A DNA stretch of 35,122 bases from RGIG3102 sp964369915 (GCA_964369915.1 CAYJGG010000017.1:1-35122); one strand, 5' to 3'. Numbered from the stretch's first letter, positions 8,280 to 17,271 are shown. Notes: generated from the letters alone by a model not told the origin. Translations and numbers: made by a program.

Positions 8280-9623
8280 CTATTTTTTTGCATCGCCCTC
8301 ATTAAAAACATCCCCACATTCAGGACAGAATTTTGGTGGATTTTTAGGATCTTCTGGCTCCCAAGAGCATTTATCGCATTTATATAATAAAGCGTCTGCT
8401 GGTTTTGATTTTCCACAGTTTGAGCAGAATTTACCTTTATTAACATTTCCGCATTCGCAATTCCAACCTACTTGATTCGGTTTTCCACATTGAGTGCAGA
8501 ATTTACCAGTGTTATTAGTGCCACCACAACTACAATTCCACCCACTAGCAACTGGTGCTTGAGTTTGTTGTTGCTGTTGCTGCATTTGCTGTTGCTGCAT
8601 TTGTTGTTGTTGCATTTGGAAAGCATTATTAGTAAGCCCTGCTGCATTACCGCCTGCCATGCCTGCCATATTCATTCCAGCGAATGCCATCATAGGCCCT
8701 GTTGATTCATTAGCCGCAGCTGCTTGCATAGCTTCTGCTGTTGCGTCTGTTAATCTTGCATTTGCCATCATTGGATCTTTTAAAACAGAAAGTTTTTGTA
8801 AATCCATAATCATTTGTGCAATATCATCAGGAGCTACCATTGAAGCAACTGAGAAATTAACAATTTCTATACCACGAAGTCCGCCCCATTGTTCTGAAAG
8901 CAGTTCATTTAATGCTAGTGTCATTTCTTTTTTGTGTTGAAGCATTTCAGAATATCTAACGCCCATTGCAGAAATTTTAGAAAAAGCATCTTGTAGTGCA
9001 TCTAAAATTTCAACTTTTAATTGACCTAGAATTTGACTTTTATTATATTCAGTTGCCACGTTGCCAGCAATATTTGTGTAGAATTTAATAGGATCTATGA
9101 TTTTAAAGCTAAATTCACCATGACATTTAACAGAACCATCGATATCAAGACCAATATTTTTATCAACAAATCTAAATGGAACAGGATTAACTGTGCCATA
9201 TTTATTTTCTAAAATTTCTTTTGTATTTATAAAATAAACTCTTTGATCTTTTGGAGCTTCAGCGCCAAATGTAAATCTCTTACCTATGTTTTTAAAACTT
9301 TCAACAATCCCAGTTCCTAAATCGCCATAGAAAATTGTTGGCTCTGTTGATGAATCATAAGTGAATTCACCAGGCTCTGCACAAATTTCAGCAACTTTAC
9401 CATTATCAACAATAATCATACATTGATTATCAGCAACAGCTATAATCGAACCATTTGAAATGATATTCTCATATCCATCTGTGTTGCTTGATCTTGAGCT
9501 TGTTCTTTTTTGCCCCTTTGTTAAAAGTATGTCGTTTTCGATAGAATCACAATAGTAATACTCTCTCCATTGATCTGCTAAAACAGATCCCACTGAACCT
9601 ACTAATGATTTAATTAATCCCAT
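8280..9623 (-). CDS. SPFH/band-7 protein with zinc-ribbon tail (YdjI-like)
   Basis: A 447-residue protein of the SPFH superfamily. Residues ~1-55 carry EYYYCDSIENDILLTKGQ; the band-7 core runs to about residue 290 (CMIIVDNGKVAEICAEPGEFTYD, then GEFSFKIIDPIKFYTNIAGN and LRGIEIVNFSVASM). Next come an Ala/Met/Gly-rich segment and a Gln-rich spacer at about 335-355. Three C-terminal zinc ribbons follow (C-x-C with C-x2-C, repeated, then CDKC...CPEC). No transmembrane helix is visible. In Bacillus the homologue YdjI recruits PspA to the membrane; here no pspA is adjacent. It is the first gene of the minus-strand set, with AAAGGAGA as ribosome binding site. Confidence 0.9.
   Translation of the reverse strand: MGLIKSLVGSVGSVLADQWREYYYCDSIENDILLTKGQKRTSSRSSNTDGYENIISNGSIIAVADNQCMIIVDNGKVAEICAEPGEFTYDSSTEPTIFYGDLGTGIVESFKNIGKRFTFGAEAPKDQRVYFINTKEILENKYGTVNPVPFRFVDKNIGLDIDGSVKCHGEFSFKIIDPIKFYTNIAGNVATEYNKSQILGQLKVEILDALQDAFSKISAMGVRYSEMLQHKKEMTLALNELLSEQWGGLRGIEIVNFSVASMVAPDDIAQMIMDLQKLSVLKDPMMANARLTDATAEAMQAAAANESTGPMMAFAGMNMAGMAGGNAAGLTNNAFQMQQQQMQQQQMQQQQQQTQAPVASGWNCSCGGTNNTGKFCTQCGKPNQVGWNCECGNVNKGKFCSNCGKSKPADALLYKCDKCSWEPEDPKNPPKFCPECGDVFNEGDAKK
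8559..8617 (-). repeat. CAG/CAA microsatellite coding a poly-Gln spacer
   Basis: Tandem triplets with Met codons at intervals encode a Gln-rich linker between the SPFH core and the zinc ribbons. It is a candidate for length variation between strains. Confidence 0.7.
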
Positions 9624-9682
9624 AAATTTTCTCCTTTTTAATAGTTTTGTTTTATATTTACAATAATAATTATTTAATATTA

Positions 9683-9711
9683 ATTATACTACATATTTAA
9701 AAGAAATGCAA
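9683..9711 (-). promoter_or_regulatory. Promoter of the SPFH operon
   Basis: On the bottom strand: TTGCAT (9706-9711), 17-bp spacer, TATAAT (9683-9688). This is a housekeeping-type promoter; no ECF-sigma signature such as the sigma-W pattern is evident. Confidence 0.75.
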
Positions 9712-9771
9712 AATATTATTAGCCATACCTGCCTTTTTTCACAAAAAACACAGACTTTTTAAAACCATTTT

Positions 9772-10941
9772 TTACCCTACATTATTAACTGAAATCCACT
9801 TATCCGCTACAACATCATATTCATATAAATCTCCACTTTCACTTATTGCATAATGATTTTCTGCTGTAAATTTTTCAGCAGTGCTAACACCAATGCTCAC
9901 CATCGTACACAGCTTACCATTAACATAATCAGGATCATTTTCTAAAATTGTTTTCCCTTCTAAAAAATCACCAAGCTGAATTTCTAAAACTTTATATGGA
10001 TCAACTTTATAAACGACATCATTAAATTCATACCCTTCAGTCATTTCAAGTAAAACTAAAACTTTTTGTATGCTATTATATAAATCTCTATATTCTTGTA
10101 TATTTTCTTCATTATTCATCTCTTCGCTAATATAAATAGGATAATCTGCAACTAAAAACAGTTGCTCTTTTTCTTGAGTTGTAATGCCTGATAGTATTTC
10201 TGCATATACATAATTTGAATAAACATCATCGGTTAATCCAATAGTTAAAAGCCATTCGTTTTCGTCTTCATTTGCTGTATTAACATATGTGAAAATATAT
10301 TCATCTTCGTGTGAAGCAATTTCAACGTTATCTATCCAAAGTTTAGGCAAATTAAATAAAATTTCATCTGTTTTATATTCCACCATTTCGCTATTATCAA
10401 AATCTATATTTTTTGATAGTTCGTATCCGCCACTTTCTATTACTGCATTTCCAGTTTTTAAATCAACAATTGGGATAAACTCAGAAAGTATATCTCCATT
10501 TTTATCTCTAATCACCACTTTTGTGTTTGGATATAAATCACTCACATTTGCTTTTAATAAAATAGTGGTATTAATTTGTGGTGTATGGATTATATTTTCT
10601 TTTTGAAATTCAGGGTTTTCTACATCATAATAATAAACTTCAACATAGCAATCTTCTTTTGGAACAATTAAATAATATTCGTCGCCCTCTTGACCAACTT
10701 TTTCTATATTATTTAATTGATTAGCATTTAAATAATTTTCAATTGGAAAATTAATATAGTAATCATCATAGCCTAAAAAAGCTATCCCATAATTTTCTTC
10801 ATTTTTTTCTATATCGCTATTAACATCTTCTACAATCTCACTACTTGAATTTTCATTATCATCTGTTTCATTTGATGTGCAAGCTGTAAATAGAAACACA
10901 AAAGCAACCACCATTAATAATACATAAATACTTCTTTTCAT
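9772..10941 (-). CDS. Secreted lipoprotein of unknown function
   Basis: A 389-residue lipoprotein starting MKRSIYVLLMVVAFVFLFTAC, a classic signal with an LFTAC lipobox so that the Cys is lipidated on the outer membrane face. A short acidic Ser/Asp/Glu/Asn linker follows, then an acidic mature domain without a motif I recognise. The mature part repeats phrases such as IAFLGYDDYYINFPIENYL and ends EYDVVADKWISVNNVG. The start at 10941 is preferred over 10980 or 10953 because it gives a compact signal peptide, and GAAAGGA lies 13 bases upstream. It diverges from the permease gene across a repeat-rich control region. The function is unknown. Confidence 0.82.
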   Translation of the reverse strand: MKRSIYVLLMVVAFVFLFTACTSNETDDNENSSSEIVEDVNSDIEKNEENYGIAFLGYDDYYINFPIENYLNANQLNNIEKVGQEGDEYYLIVPKEDCYVEVYYYDVENPEFQKENIIHTPQINTTILLKANVSDLYPNTKVVIRDKNGDILSEFIPIVDLKTGNAVIESGGYELSKNIDFDNSEMVEYKTDEILFNLPKLWIDNVEIASHEDEYIFTYVNTANEDENEWLLTIGLTDDVYSNYVYAEILSGITTQEKEQLFLVADYPIYISEEMNNEENIQEYRDLYNSIQKVLVLLEMTEGYEFNDVVYKVDPYKVLEIQLGDFLEGKTILENDPDYVNGKLCTMVSIGVSTAEKFTAENHYAISESGDLYEYDVVADKWISVNNVG

Positions 10942-11203
10942 AGATATAACCATTCCTTTCAATATGTTTTGTGTTCTCACGGATTTGATATATTATCAAG
11001 TGGATTTTTTTGCTATTTATTTTATACCAAAAGACACAAAACTTAAAGTTTGATTTTTTTCAAACTTTAAATATTTTTTATTACAGCTTTATTATATCAT
11101 ATTTATATAAATATTATAATATATTATTATTTATTTAAAATGTGCCTTTTGGCACATAATTATATTTATTTCTTTATCAAATCAAAAAAAATTAATTTGA
11201 GGG
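10942..11203. promoter_or_regulatory. Inverted-repeat-rich control region between lipoprotein and permease genes
   Basis: No gene is seen. It holds TTGATA-TAT-TATCAA at 10985-10999; TTAAAGTTTG / CAAACTTTAA at 11043-11070; a perfect hairpin ATGTGCC-TTTT-GGCACAT at 11140-11157; and a bottom-strand extended -10 (TGA-TATAAT, box at 11091-11096) for the lipoprotein. The two outer repeats would lie in the lipoprotein mRNA leader or upstream of its promoter. Confidence 0.6.
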
Positions 11204-11232
11204 TTGACATTTACTATTTTTAGATGTATAAT
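11204..11232 (+). promoter_or_regulatory. Promoter of the ArsP-like permease
   Basis: TTGACA at 11204-11209, 17-bp spacer, TATAAT at 11227-11232. It is followed by a leader of about 130 nt. Confidence 0.88.
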
Positions 11233-11284
11233 AGTTTCATATAGAAAAAATTTGATTTGAGATTTATATTGAAATATAATTTCG

Positions 11285-11303
11285 CCATCTTAGGATGGTT
11301 TTT
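11285..11303 (+). other. Short hairpin plus T run inside the permease leader
   Basis: CCATC-TTAG-GATGG followed by TTTTT lies about 67 nt before the start codon. It resembles a weak attenuator. Several TTTGA/TCAAA words flank it, including TTTGATTTGA just after the -10 box and again before the ribosome binding site. Confidence 0.45.
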
Positions 11304-11370
11304 ATAAAAACATTTATATCAACTTTTTTTGATTTGAAACTAATTATATAAAGGAAAGGTCGTTATTAAA

Positions 11371-12381
11371 ATGAATTTATCAACTTTTTGGGATTTTTTG
11401 CAAAAACAAATTTTAGGAATGCAGTGGCTGAATGATGGCGTTGGAAATATTTTAACGAATATAGGTCTTGATATAAATACTGCTATTGGAGCTAGTGTTC
11501 AGTTTTTTATTTATGATGTAATAAAAATCACTATTCTTCTTTGCACATTAATATTTTCTATTTCTTATATTCAAAGTTTTTTCCCTCCAGAAAAAAGCAA
11601 AAGAATATTAGGAAAATTTAAAGGAATATGGGCTAATATTATTTCAGCACTACTTGGAACGGTTACTCCGTTTTGCTCTTGTTCTTCCATTCCATTATTT
11701 ATGGGCTTTACAAGTGCTGGCCTTCCAATTGGCGTAACTTTTAGCTTTTTAATCTCTTCTCCAATGGTAGATTTAGCAAGCCTTGTATTATTAATGAGTA
11801 TATTCGGCTGGAGAGTTGCCGCAATGTATGTTGTTGTTGGGCTTATAATTGCTGTTGTCGGCGGTACAATTTTAGATAAAATGGGTATGAGTAAATACGT
11901 TGAAGATTTTATTTTAAATGCTGGTAGTGTTGATATTGAATCTCCGGATTTAAGCGTTAAGGATAGAGTTATATTTGCAAAAGAACAAATGGTGGAAACA
12001 TTTAAAAAAGTTTTCCCTTATATATTAATCGGTGTTGGTATAGGTGCTATAATTCACAACTGGATACCTCAAGATATAATCGAAGCTGTTTTAGGTTCTG
12101 ATAATCCATTTGGCGTTATCCTTGCAACATTAGTTGGTATTCCAATTTACGCTGATGTATTTGGAACAATTCCAATAGCAGAGGCACTTCTTGCAAAAGG
12201 CGCACAACTTGGCACTATCCTATCATTTATGATGGCAGTTACAACTTTAAGCCTACCTTCATTAATAATGCTTAAAAAAGCAGTTAAAACACAGCTTCTT
12301 GCAGCTTTCGTTGCAATATGTGCTTTTGGGATAATAATTGTTGGATATCTATTTAATGCTTTACAATATTTATTAGTTTAG
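11371..12381 (+). CDS. ArsP/UPF0718-family permease
   Basis: A 336-residue polytopic membrane protein with about eight hydrophobic segments. The family signature is FCSCSSIPLFMGFTSAGLPI, with Cys102 and Cys104, followed by FSFLISSPMVDLASL; a second related stretch, GVILATLVGIPIYADVFGTIPI, lies in the C-terminal half. Members export methylated or organic arsenicals, or are linked to metal efflux; the Cys pair is typical. The substrate here is not proven, since no arsR, arsM or arsenate reductase gene is adjacent. AAAGGAAAGG precedes the start. It is monocistronic, with its own promoter and terminator. Confidence 0.88.
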   Translation: MNLSTFWDFLQKQILGMQWLNDGVGNILTNIGLDINTAIGASVQFFIYDVIKITILLCTLIFSISYIQSFFPPEKSKRILGKFKGIWANIISALLGTVTPFCSCSSIPLFMGFTSAGLPIGVTFSFLISSPMVDLASLVLLMSIFGWRVAAMYVVVGLIIAVVGGTILDKMGMSKYVEDFILNAGSVDIESPDLSVKDRVIFAKEQMVETFKKVFPYILIGVGIGAIIHNWIPQDIIEAVLGSDNPFGVILATLVGIPIYADVFGTIPIAEALLAKGAQLGTILSFMMAVTTLSLPSLIMLKKAVKTQLLAAFVAICAFGIIIVGYLFNALQYLLV

Positions 12382-12422
12382 GGTAACCGATATTATTCAA
12401 ATCAACCTAATTAAAAATAAAA

Positions 12423-12452
12423 AAAATCAAAACTCTTAGTAGTTTTGATTTT
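12423..12452 (+). terminator. Terminator after the permease gene
   Basis: AAAATCAAAACT stem with its complement at 12441-12452, loop of six bases, trailing T-rich tail. Confidence 0.88.
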
Positions 12453-12516
12453 TTATTTAATAATTTATAAAATCTTACTATTAAAATAGAATTTCAATAA
12501 ATGCTATATAAACAAA

Positions 12517-12548
12517 AAAACAACTATTGTAATTACAATAGTTGTTTT
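12517..12548 (-). terminator. Terminator after the 156-residue membrane protein gene
   Basis: A perfect 32-bp palindrome (AAAACAACTATTGTAA and its reverse complement) with a T run on the bottom strand. It lies eight bases after the stop codon. Confidence 0.85.
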
Positions 12549-12556
12549 AAATTTAA

Positions 12557-13027
12557 TTATATTCTTTGAGTTGCTAGAACATATTTTGTTGCTACATATA
12601 GTAAAGCTGAATTTGAAGCTGCAATAACTACATGAAGTATTGTGTATTGATCAGCAAAAAACATTTGCCCTGCTGTTATATTAGTAGCAGTAAATACAAC
12701 TAATATCATCGCTGATAATAAAATATTAATAAATTTTACTATTAATAGTTTTCTAGCTTTTATAATGAATGCTAAGCTTGAAAGTACTGTAAACATTGTT
12801 AAAGCCACATTTGCAACAGACCATGAACCCATTGAAGCCATTGGAACTAAAACTTCTGTTATCACAACTTCTTCAACGCCATCTTCAGCTACATATTCTA
12901 CATTATCAATTTGTGATAATAAGCCTGTTTCTTCTGTTTGATTATTCGCATAAACTGGCATTGACATATTTAGCATAAAAACCATTGCTGCAAAAAATCC
13001 AAAAGTCGTTTTTAAATATTTTTTCAT
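12557..13027 (-). CDS. Small membrane protein made of a signal peptide plus a three-helix C-terminal module
   Basis: A 156-residue protein. Residues 1-27 form a signal peptide ending PVYANN; residues 28-60 are an acidic extracytoplasmic stretch. VPMA at 61-64 begins a module with helices near 70-90 (WSVANVALTMFTVLSSLAFIIK), 96-117 and 128-148. The module aligns with the C-terminus of the 1180-residue surface protein in this window: VP(M/L)A, then W..VN/ANxxLTxxTVL...IIK, then LVK/IVKxx..., then FxxTxxxxxxMxxxDxxT. The family has no name known to me. The ribosome binding site is GAAAGGA and the gene is monocistronic. TGTAAC-N5-TGTAAC lies in its upstream region. The role may be membrane anchoring or a partner of the larger protein; this is inference. 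Confidence 0.8.
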   Translation of the reverse strand: MKKYLKTTFGFFAAMVFMLNMSMPVYANNQTEETGLLSQIDNVEYVAEDGVEEVVITEVLVPMASMGSWSVANVALTMFTVLSSLAFIIKARKLLIVKFINILLSAMILVVFTATNITAGQMFFADQYTILHVVIAASNSALLYVATKYVLATQRI

Positions 13028-13071
13028 CTTAGCTATCCTTTCATTTATATTTTTAGTTGTAATTTATTTTT

Positions 13072-13191
13072 GTTACATTTTTGTTACAACCGTGTGTAAT
13101 TTATGTTACATTTATATTTTATCACAATAATATTATTTTGTAAACATATTTTACATTTTTTTCTTGCCAAATAATGTAAAACTTATGTAAT
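13072..13191 (-). promoter_or_regulatory. Promoter with TGTAAC-N5-TGTAAC motifs of the 156-residue gene
   Basis: Bottom strand: -35 TTTACA (13139-13144), 17-bp spacer, extended -10 TGA-TAAAAT (box 13116-13121). TGTAAC copies lie at 13072-13077 and 13083-13088 (exactly five bases apart) and at 13105-13110. On the top strand TGTAAA-N5-TGTAAT lies at 13175-13191. These pairs fit the direct-repeat pattern TGTWAH-N5-TGTWAH known for WalR-type regulators. The TGTAAC pair lies downstream of the predicted transcription start. Confidence 0.6.
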
Positions 13192-13211
13192 CTTTTTTAT
13201 ACACTCTAACT

Positions 13212-13249
13212 AAAAAAGGCTGAATACACCTAATATCCAGCCTTTTTTT
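13212..13249 (-). terminator. Terminator of the hydrogenase operon
   Basis: AAAAAAGGCTG / CAGCCTTTTTT stem with a 15-base loop and T residues on the bottom strand, nine bases past the hydA stop. Confidence 0.88.
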
Positions 13250-13257
13250 ATATGATT

Positions 13258-15012
13258 TTAGAATTTAATTTCTCTTGAAACATATTTCGTGTGAAGAATA
13301 TGATGAGCTTTATGGCTACCTGGTTTTTCAAGGTATGTATCATAAAGTTCTTTAATTTGTGGATTTGTGTGACTCTTTCTTAGCTCTTGACGTTTATCAT
13401 GAGCATATAAAGCCGAGCCACGAAGTCTTTTTAAATCAACAAAGTTTCTAACTTTTGAAGGTTGAACTGGTTGTCCACCACCATTAATGCATCCGCCCGG
13501 GCAAGCCATAACTTCGATAAAGTCGTATGCTGCTTTTCCTTCTTGGATTGAAGTTAGTAAATCTTTTGCATTTACAAGACCTGAAACAACTGCAACTCTA
13601 ATTGTTTTTCCAGCTAGAGTGTAAACTGCTTCTTTAATTCCTTTATCTGTTCCACGAACTTCAACAAAGTCTGGTTTTTCTAATTCTTTACCAGTTAATA
13701 CTTCAGCCGCTGTTCTTAAAGCCGCTTCCATAACACCACCAGTAACGCCGAATATATGACCAGCACCTGTTCCAAGTCCCATAACAGGATCAAAATCTTC
13801 ATCAGGAAGATAAGGGAATAGTATACCTGCTCTATCAATCATTCTAGCAAATTCTCTTGTTGTTAAAACGATATCAACGTCTGGAATACCTTTTCCTGCT
13901 GCTGATTGATCATCTCTTGTAGCCTCAAACTTTTTAGCTGTACAAGGCATAATCGATACTACAACCATATTTTTAGGATCGATATTCATTTTTTGGGCAT
14001 AATATGTTTTTGCAGTAGCGCCAAACATTTGTTGTGGGCTCTTACAAGAAGATAAATTTGGAATAAATTCTGGGAAGAAAGTTTCGCAATATTTTACCCA
14101 ACCTGGAGAACAAGAAGTTATCATAGGCAATACTCCACCTTCTGTAACTCTATGTAAGAATTCAGTAGCTTCTTCCATGATAGTTAAATCCGCTGCAAAG
14201 TCAGTATCAAAAACTCTATCAAAGCCCATTCTTCTTCCAGCTGCTGCCATTTTACCTTGAACATTTGATCCGATAGGCATTCCAAAACTTTCGCCAAGTG
14301 TAACTCTTATTGATGGAGCCATTTGAACGATAACAAATTTTTCTTTATTATTAATAGCATCCCAAACTTCTTGAGTATTATCTTTTTCAATTAGTGCGCC
14401 AGTTGGACAAACTATAACACATTGACCACAACCAACACAGCTACTTTCAGCTAAATCTGCATCGAATGCACAAGCGATATTTGTTTCAAAACCTCTATCG
14501 TTTGCACCGATAACGCTAATTCCTTGAACTTCTGAACATGCAGCAACGCATCTTCTACAAAGAATACATTTTGAATTATCACGAACAATATGAGTTGCAG
14601 AGTCGTCTATTTGAGATTTTGGCATTTCGCCAGCCCAAGTAGTTAAATCAGTAATATTATAGTCTTTTGACATTTTTTGAAGCTCACAAGCACCACTTCT
14701 AACGCATGATAAACAATCTTTATTATGAGTTGAAAGCACTAACTCAAGGTTCATTCTTCTTGAATCTTGAACCTCTTTAGTGTTTGTTTCGATTTCCATA
14801 CCTTCAGCTACCGGATAAACACAGGCTGTAACAAGCCCTCTCATTCCCTTAACTTCAACTACGCAAACTCTACAGGCACCAATTTCATTTATATCTTTTA
14901 AATAGCATAATGTTGGAATATCAATTCCAATTTGATGAGCAGCTTGTAGTATAGTGTAATCTGCTGGTACAACTGTTTCTATGCCATTTATTTTTACTTT
15001 TACCATATCCAT
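13258..15012 (-). CDS. hydA: [FeFe]-hydrogenase catalytic subunit HydA (electron-bifurcating type)
   Basis: A 584-residue catalytic subunit that makes H2 from protons using reduced ferredoxin and NADH together with HydB and the NuoE-like subunit. The N-terminus has a [2Fe-2S] domain (Cys36, 47, 50, 64), a His96-Cys100-Cys103-Cys109 [4Fe-4S] site and two further [4Fe-4S] ferredoxin motifs (Cys149/152/155/159 and 192/195/198/202). H-cluster motifs are TSCSPGW (299-305), MPCTAKKFE (355-363) and MACPGGCINGGGQP (502-515), followed by the small C-terminal region with HEILH-like HHILHTKYV. The L1 motif has Ser rather than a second Cys. GGAGG lies upstream of the ATG. It is the last gene of the five-gene operon. 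Confidence 0.96.
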   Translation of the reverse strand: MDMVKVKINGIETVVPADYTILQAAHQIGIDIPTLCYLKDINEIGACRVCVVEVKGMRGLVTACVYPVAEGMEIETNTKEVQDSRRMNLELVLSTHNKDCLSCVRSGACELQKMSKDYNITDLTTWAGEMPKSQIDDSATHIVRDNSKCILCRRCVAACSEVQGISVIGANDRGFETNIACAFDADLAESSCVGCGQCVIVCPTGALIEKDNTQEVWDAINNKEKFVIVQMAPSIRVTLGESFGMPIGSNVQGKMAAAGRRMGFDRVFDTDFAADLTIMEEATEFLHRVTEGGVLPMITSCSPGWVKYCETFFPEFIPNLSSCKSPQQMFGATAKTYYAQKMNIDPKNMVVVSIMPCTAKKFEATRDDQSAAGKGIPDVDIVLTTREFARMIDRAGILFPYLPDEDFDPVMGLGTGAGHIFGVTGGVMEAALRTAAEVLTGKELEKPDFVEVRGTDKGIKEAVYTLAGKTIRVAVVSGLVNAKDLLTSIQEGKAAYDFIEVMACPGGCINGGGQPVQPSKVRNFVDLKRLRGSALYAHDKRQELRKSHTNPQIKELYDTYLEKPGSHKAHHILHTKYVSREIKF

Positions 15013-15027
15013 AGTGTGTTTATCCTC

Positions 15028-16815
15028 CTATTCTCTTATTATCGCTTTAAATTTACAGCTTGCAATACAAGCGCCACATTTAACACATTTTGCTTGAGAA
15101 ATAACATGTGCTTCACGTAAATCGCCTGAAATAGCATCAACCGGACAAACACGCTTACATAGAGTACAGCCCTTACATTTATCTGCAATAATTTTAAATG
15201 TTAGTAAGTCTTTACATACGCCTGCTGGACATCTGTTTTCTTTTATATGCATTTCATATTCTTCTCTAAAATAGTGAAGTGTAGATAAAACAGGGTTTGC
15301 AGCTGTTTGACCAAGACCACATTGGCTGTTTGTTTTAATAAAGTTTGATAATTCAACGATTTTATCTAAATCTTGCATTTCGCCATTACCAGTTGTGATT
15401 TTTTCTAATATTTCTAATAGACGTTTAGTACCAACACGACATGGAGTACATTTACCGCAAGATTCTTCAACAGTAAAGTCTAAAAAGAATTTAGCTATAT
15501 CAACCATACAAGTGTCTTCGTCCATAACGATAAGACCACCAGAACCCATCATTGAACCAATTTCAATTAGACTATCAAAATCCATTGGAGTATCGATTAA
15601 TGAAGCTGGAATACATCCGCCTGAAGGACCACCCGTTTGAGCAGCTTTGAATTTTTTACCGTTTGGAATACCACCACCGATTTCTTCAACAACTGTTCTT
15701 AGTGTTGTACCCATTGGGATTTCAACAAGACCTGTATTTTTAATTTTTCCACCTAGCGCAAAAACTTTAGTACCTTTTGATTTTTCAGTACCAATAGCAG
15801 CATACCAAGCAGCACCATTTAAGATGATTTGTGGAATATTTGCCATTGTTTCAACGTTGTTTAGTATTGTTGGTTTATCAAATAAACCTTTAACTGCAGG
15901 ATATGGAGGACGTGGACGTGGCTCACCTCTTTTACCTTCAATAGAACGCATTAAAGCAGTTTCTTCACCACAGACAAACGCACCAGCGCCAAGTTTGATT
16001 TCAACATCGAATTCAAAATCAGTTCCAAAAATGCCTTTTCCAAGCAGGCCCATTTCTCTAGCATCGCCAATAGCTTTTTCAAAACGTTTAACAGCTATTG
16101 GGTATTCTGCTCTTATGTAGATATAGCCTTGAGTTGCGCCTATTCCGTATCCAGCTATAGCCATAGCTTCGATAACAGCATGAGGATCACCCTCTAGTAT
16201 ACTTCTATCCATAAATGCACCAGGGTCACCCTCATCGGCATTTACACAGACATATTTTTGATCTGCATCATTCATTGCAGCTAGTTGCCATTTTCTACCT
16301 GTTGGGAAGCCGCCGCCTCCTCTTCCACGAAGACCTGAATCTAAAATTTCTTTAGTTACTTCTTCTGGAGTCATTTCAGTTAATGCTTTACCTAAAGCAG
16401 CATAGCCATCGTATGCTATATATTCTTCTATATTATCAGGATCAATAACACCACAGTTACGAAGTGCAACCCTCATTTGATTTCTATAAAAGTTTGTTTC
16501 ATTAAGGCTCTTTGTTGTCCCTTTATCAACTGTTTCATCATATAATAAACGAGTTACAACTCTACCTTTTAATAAATGCTCATTAACAATTTCTTCAACG
16601 TGAGCTGGCTCTAGCATGCTGTAAAAACTACCCTCTGGATAAACTACAACAATTGGTCCTAAAGCACAAAGCCCAAAACAACCTGTTTGAACTATTTTCA
16701 CTTCTTCATTAAGTCCTGTTTTTGCAAGCTGTCTGTTGAACTCTTCTATAATTTTTGGTGCGCCTGATGAAGTACAGCCTGTACCACCACACACCATAAC
16801 ATGACTTCTGTACAT
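15028..16815 (-). CDS. hydB: Hydrogenase NADH-binding subunit HydB (NuoF-like)
   Basis: A 595-residue flavin- and NAD-binding subunit of the bifurcating hydrogenase. The N-terminal thioredoxin-like [2Fe-2S] domain has Cys9, 14, 46 and 50. The NuoF core has the glycine-rich GRGGGGFPTGRKW and NADEGDPGAFMDR (FMN/NADH binding), and GAGAFVCGEETALMRSIEG. An SLBB-like part follows, then ESCGKCTPCRVGTK for one [4Fe-4S] cluster. Two ferredoxin motifs end the protein (DKCKGCTLCKRVCPVDA and AKCVKCGACIASCKFKA). The ATG at 16815 is preferred because AAAGGG lies eight bases upstream; the in-frame TTG at 16821 would be only two bases away. It is 15 bp before hydA. Confidence 0.95.
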   Translation of the reverse strand: MYRSHVMVCGGTGCTSSGAPKIIEEFNRQLAKTGLNEEVKIVQTGCFGLCALGPIVVVYPEGSFYSMLEPAHVEEIVNEHLLKGRVVTRLLYDETVDKGTTKSLNETNFYRNQMRVALRNCGVIDPDNIEEYIAYDGYAALGKALTEMTPEEVTKEILDSGLRGRGGGGFPTGRKWQLAAMNDADQKYVCVNADEGDPGAFMDRSILEGDPHAVIEAMAIAGYGIGATQGYIYIRAEYPIAVKRFEKAIGDAREMGLLGKGIFGTDFEFDVEIKLGAGAFVCGEETALMRSIEGKRGEPRPRPPYPAVKGLFDKPTILNNVETMANIPQIILNGAAWYAAIGTEKSKGTKVFALGGKIKNTGLVEIPMGTTLRTVVEEIGGGIPNGKKFKAAQTGGPSGGCIPASLIDTPMDFDSLIEIGSMMGSGGLIVMDEDTCMVDIAKFFLDFTVEESCGKCTPCRVGTKRLLEILEKITTGNGEMQDLDKIVELSNFIKTNSQCGLGQTAANPVLSTLHYFREEYEMHIKENRCPAGVCKDLLTFKIIADKCKGCTLCKRVCPVDAISGDLREAHVISQAKCVKCGACIASCKFKAIIRE

Positions 16816-16870
16816 ATACAATTCCCTTTCTTTTGCGTTTTACATTATAGTAAATATAAAACTGTACTTC

Positions 16871-17239
16871 TTAATCTTTTAATGCACCGATAGTAAATTC
16901 GCTAATTGGGCTTTTACCAACTAAATGCTCTAAAACTATACGTTTTGCTTTTTCTTCATCTAATTTAACATAAGTTGTTTTTTTATCGCCTTCTAGTATT
17001 TCTGCGATTGGCTCATATTCACACATACCAACACAGCCTGTTTGAACTAAAACAACATTATCAACTTTTAATTTTGCCATTTCACTGCTGAAAGCATTTA
17101 AAACTGGTCTTGCTCCTGCTGCTATACCGCATGTAGCCATACCAACAACAATTCTAACTGTCTCATCACCTGCTTCACGAGTGCTTACCACAGAACGCAT
17201 TTTATCTTTAATTGCTTTTAATTCTTCTAAACTTTTCAT
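16871..17239 (-). CDS. Thioredoxin-like [2Fe-2S] protein (HndB-type)
   Basis: A 122-residue thioredoxin-fold ferredoxin with MATCGIAAGARPVLNAF (Cys37) and VQTGCVGMCEYEP (Cys69, Cys73), the HndB pattern. Only three Cys are visible in the cluster region, as is common in this subgroup. It probably carries electrons between the NuoE/HATPase part of the operon and HydB. It is in the operon with 55 and 32 bp gaps on either side. The ATG has AGGATAGT upstream, a weaker ribosome binding site than its neighbours. Confidence 0.88.
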   Translation of the reverse strand: MKSLEELKAIKDKMRSVVSTREAGDETVRIVVGMATCGIAAGARPVLNAFSSEMAKLKVDNVVLVQTGCVGMCEYEPIAEILEGDKKTTYVKLDEEKAKRIVLEHLVGKSPISEFTIGALKD

Positions 17240-17271
17240 TTTTTATACTATCCTTTCGTATAATTTGAAGT

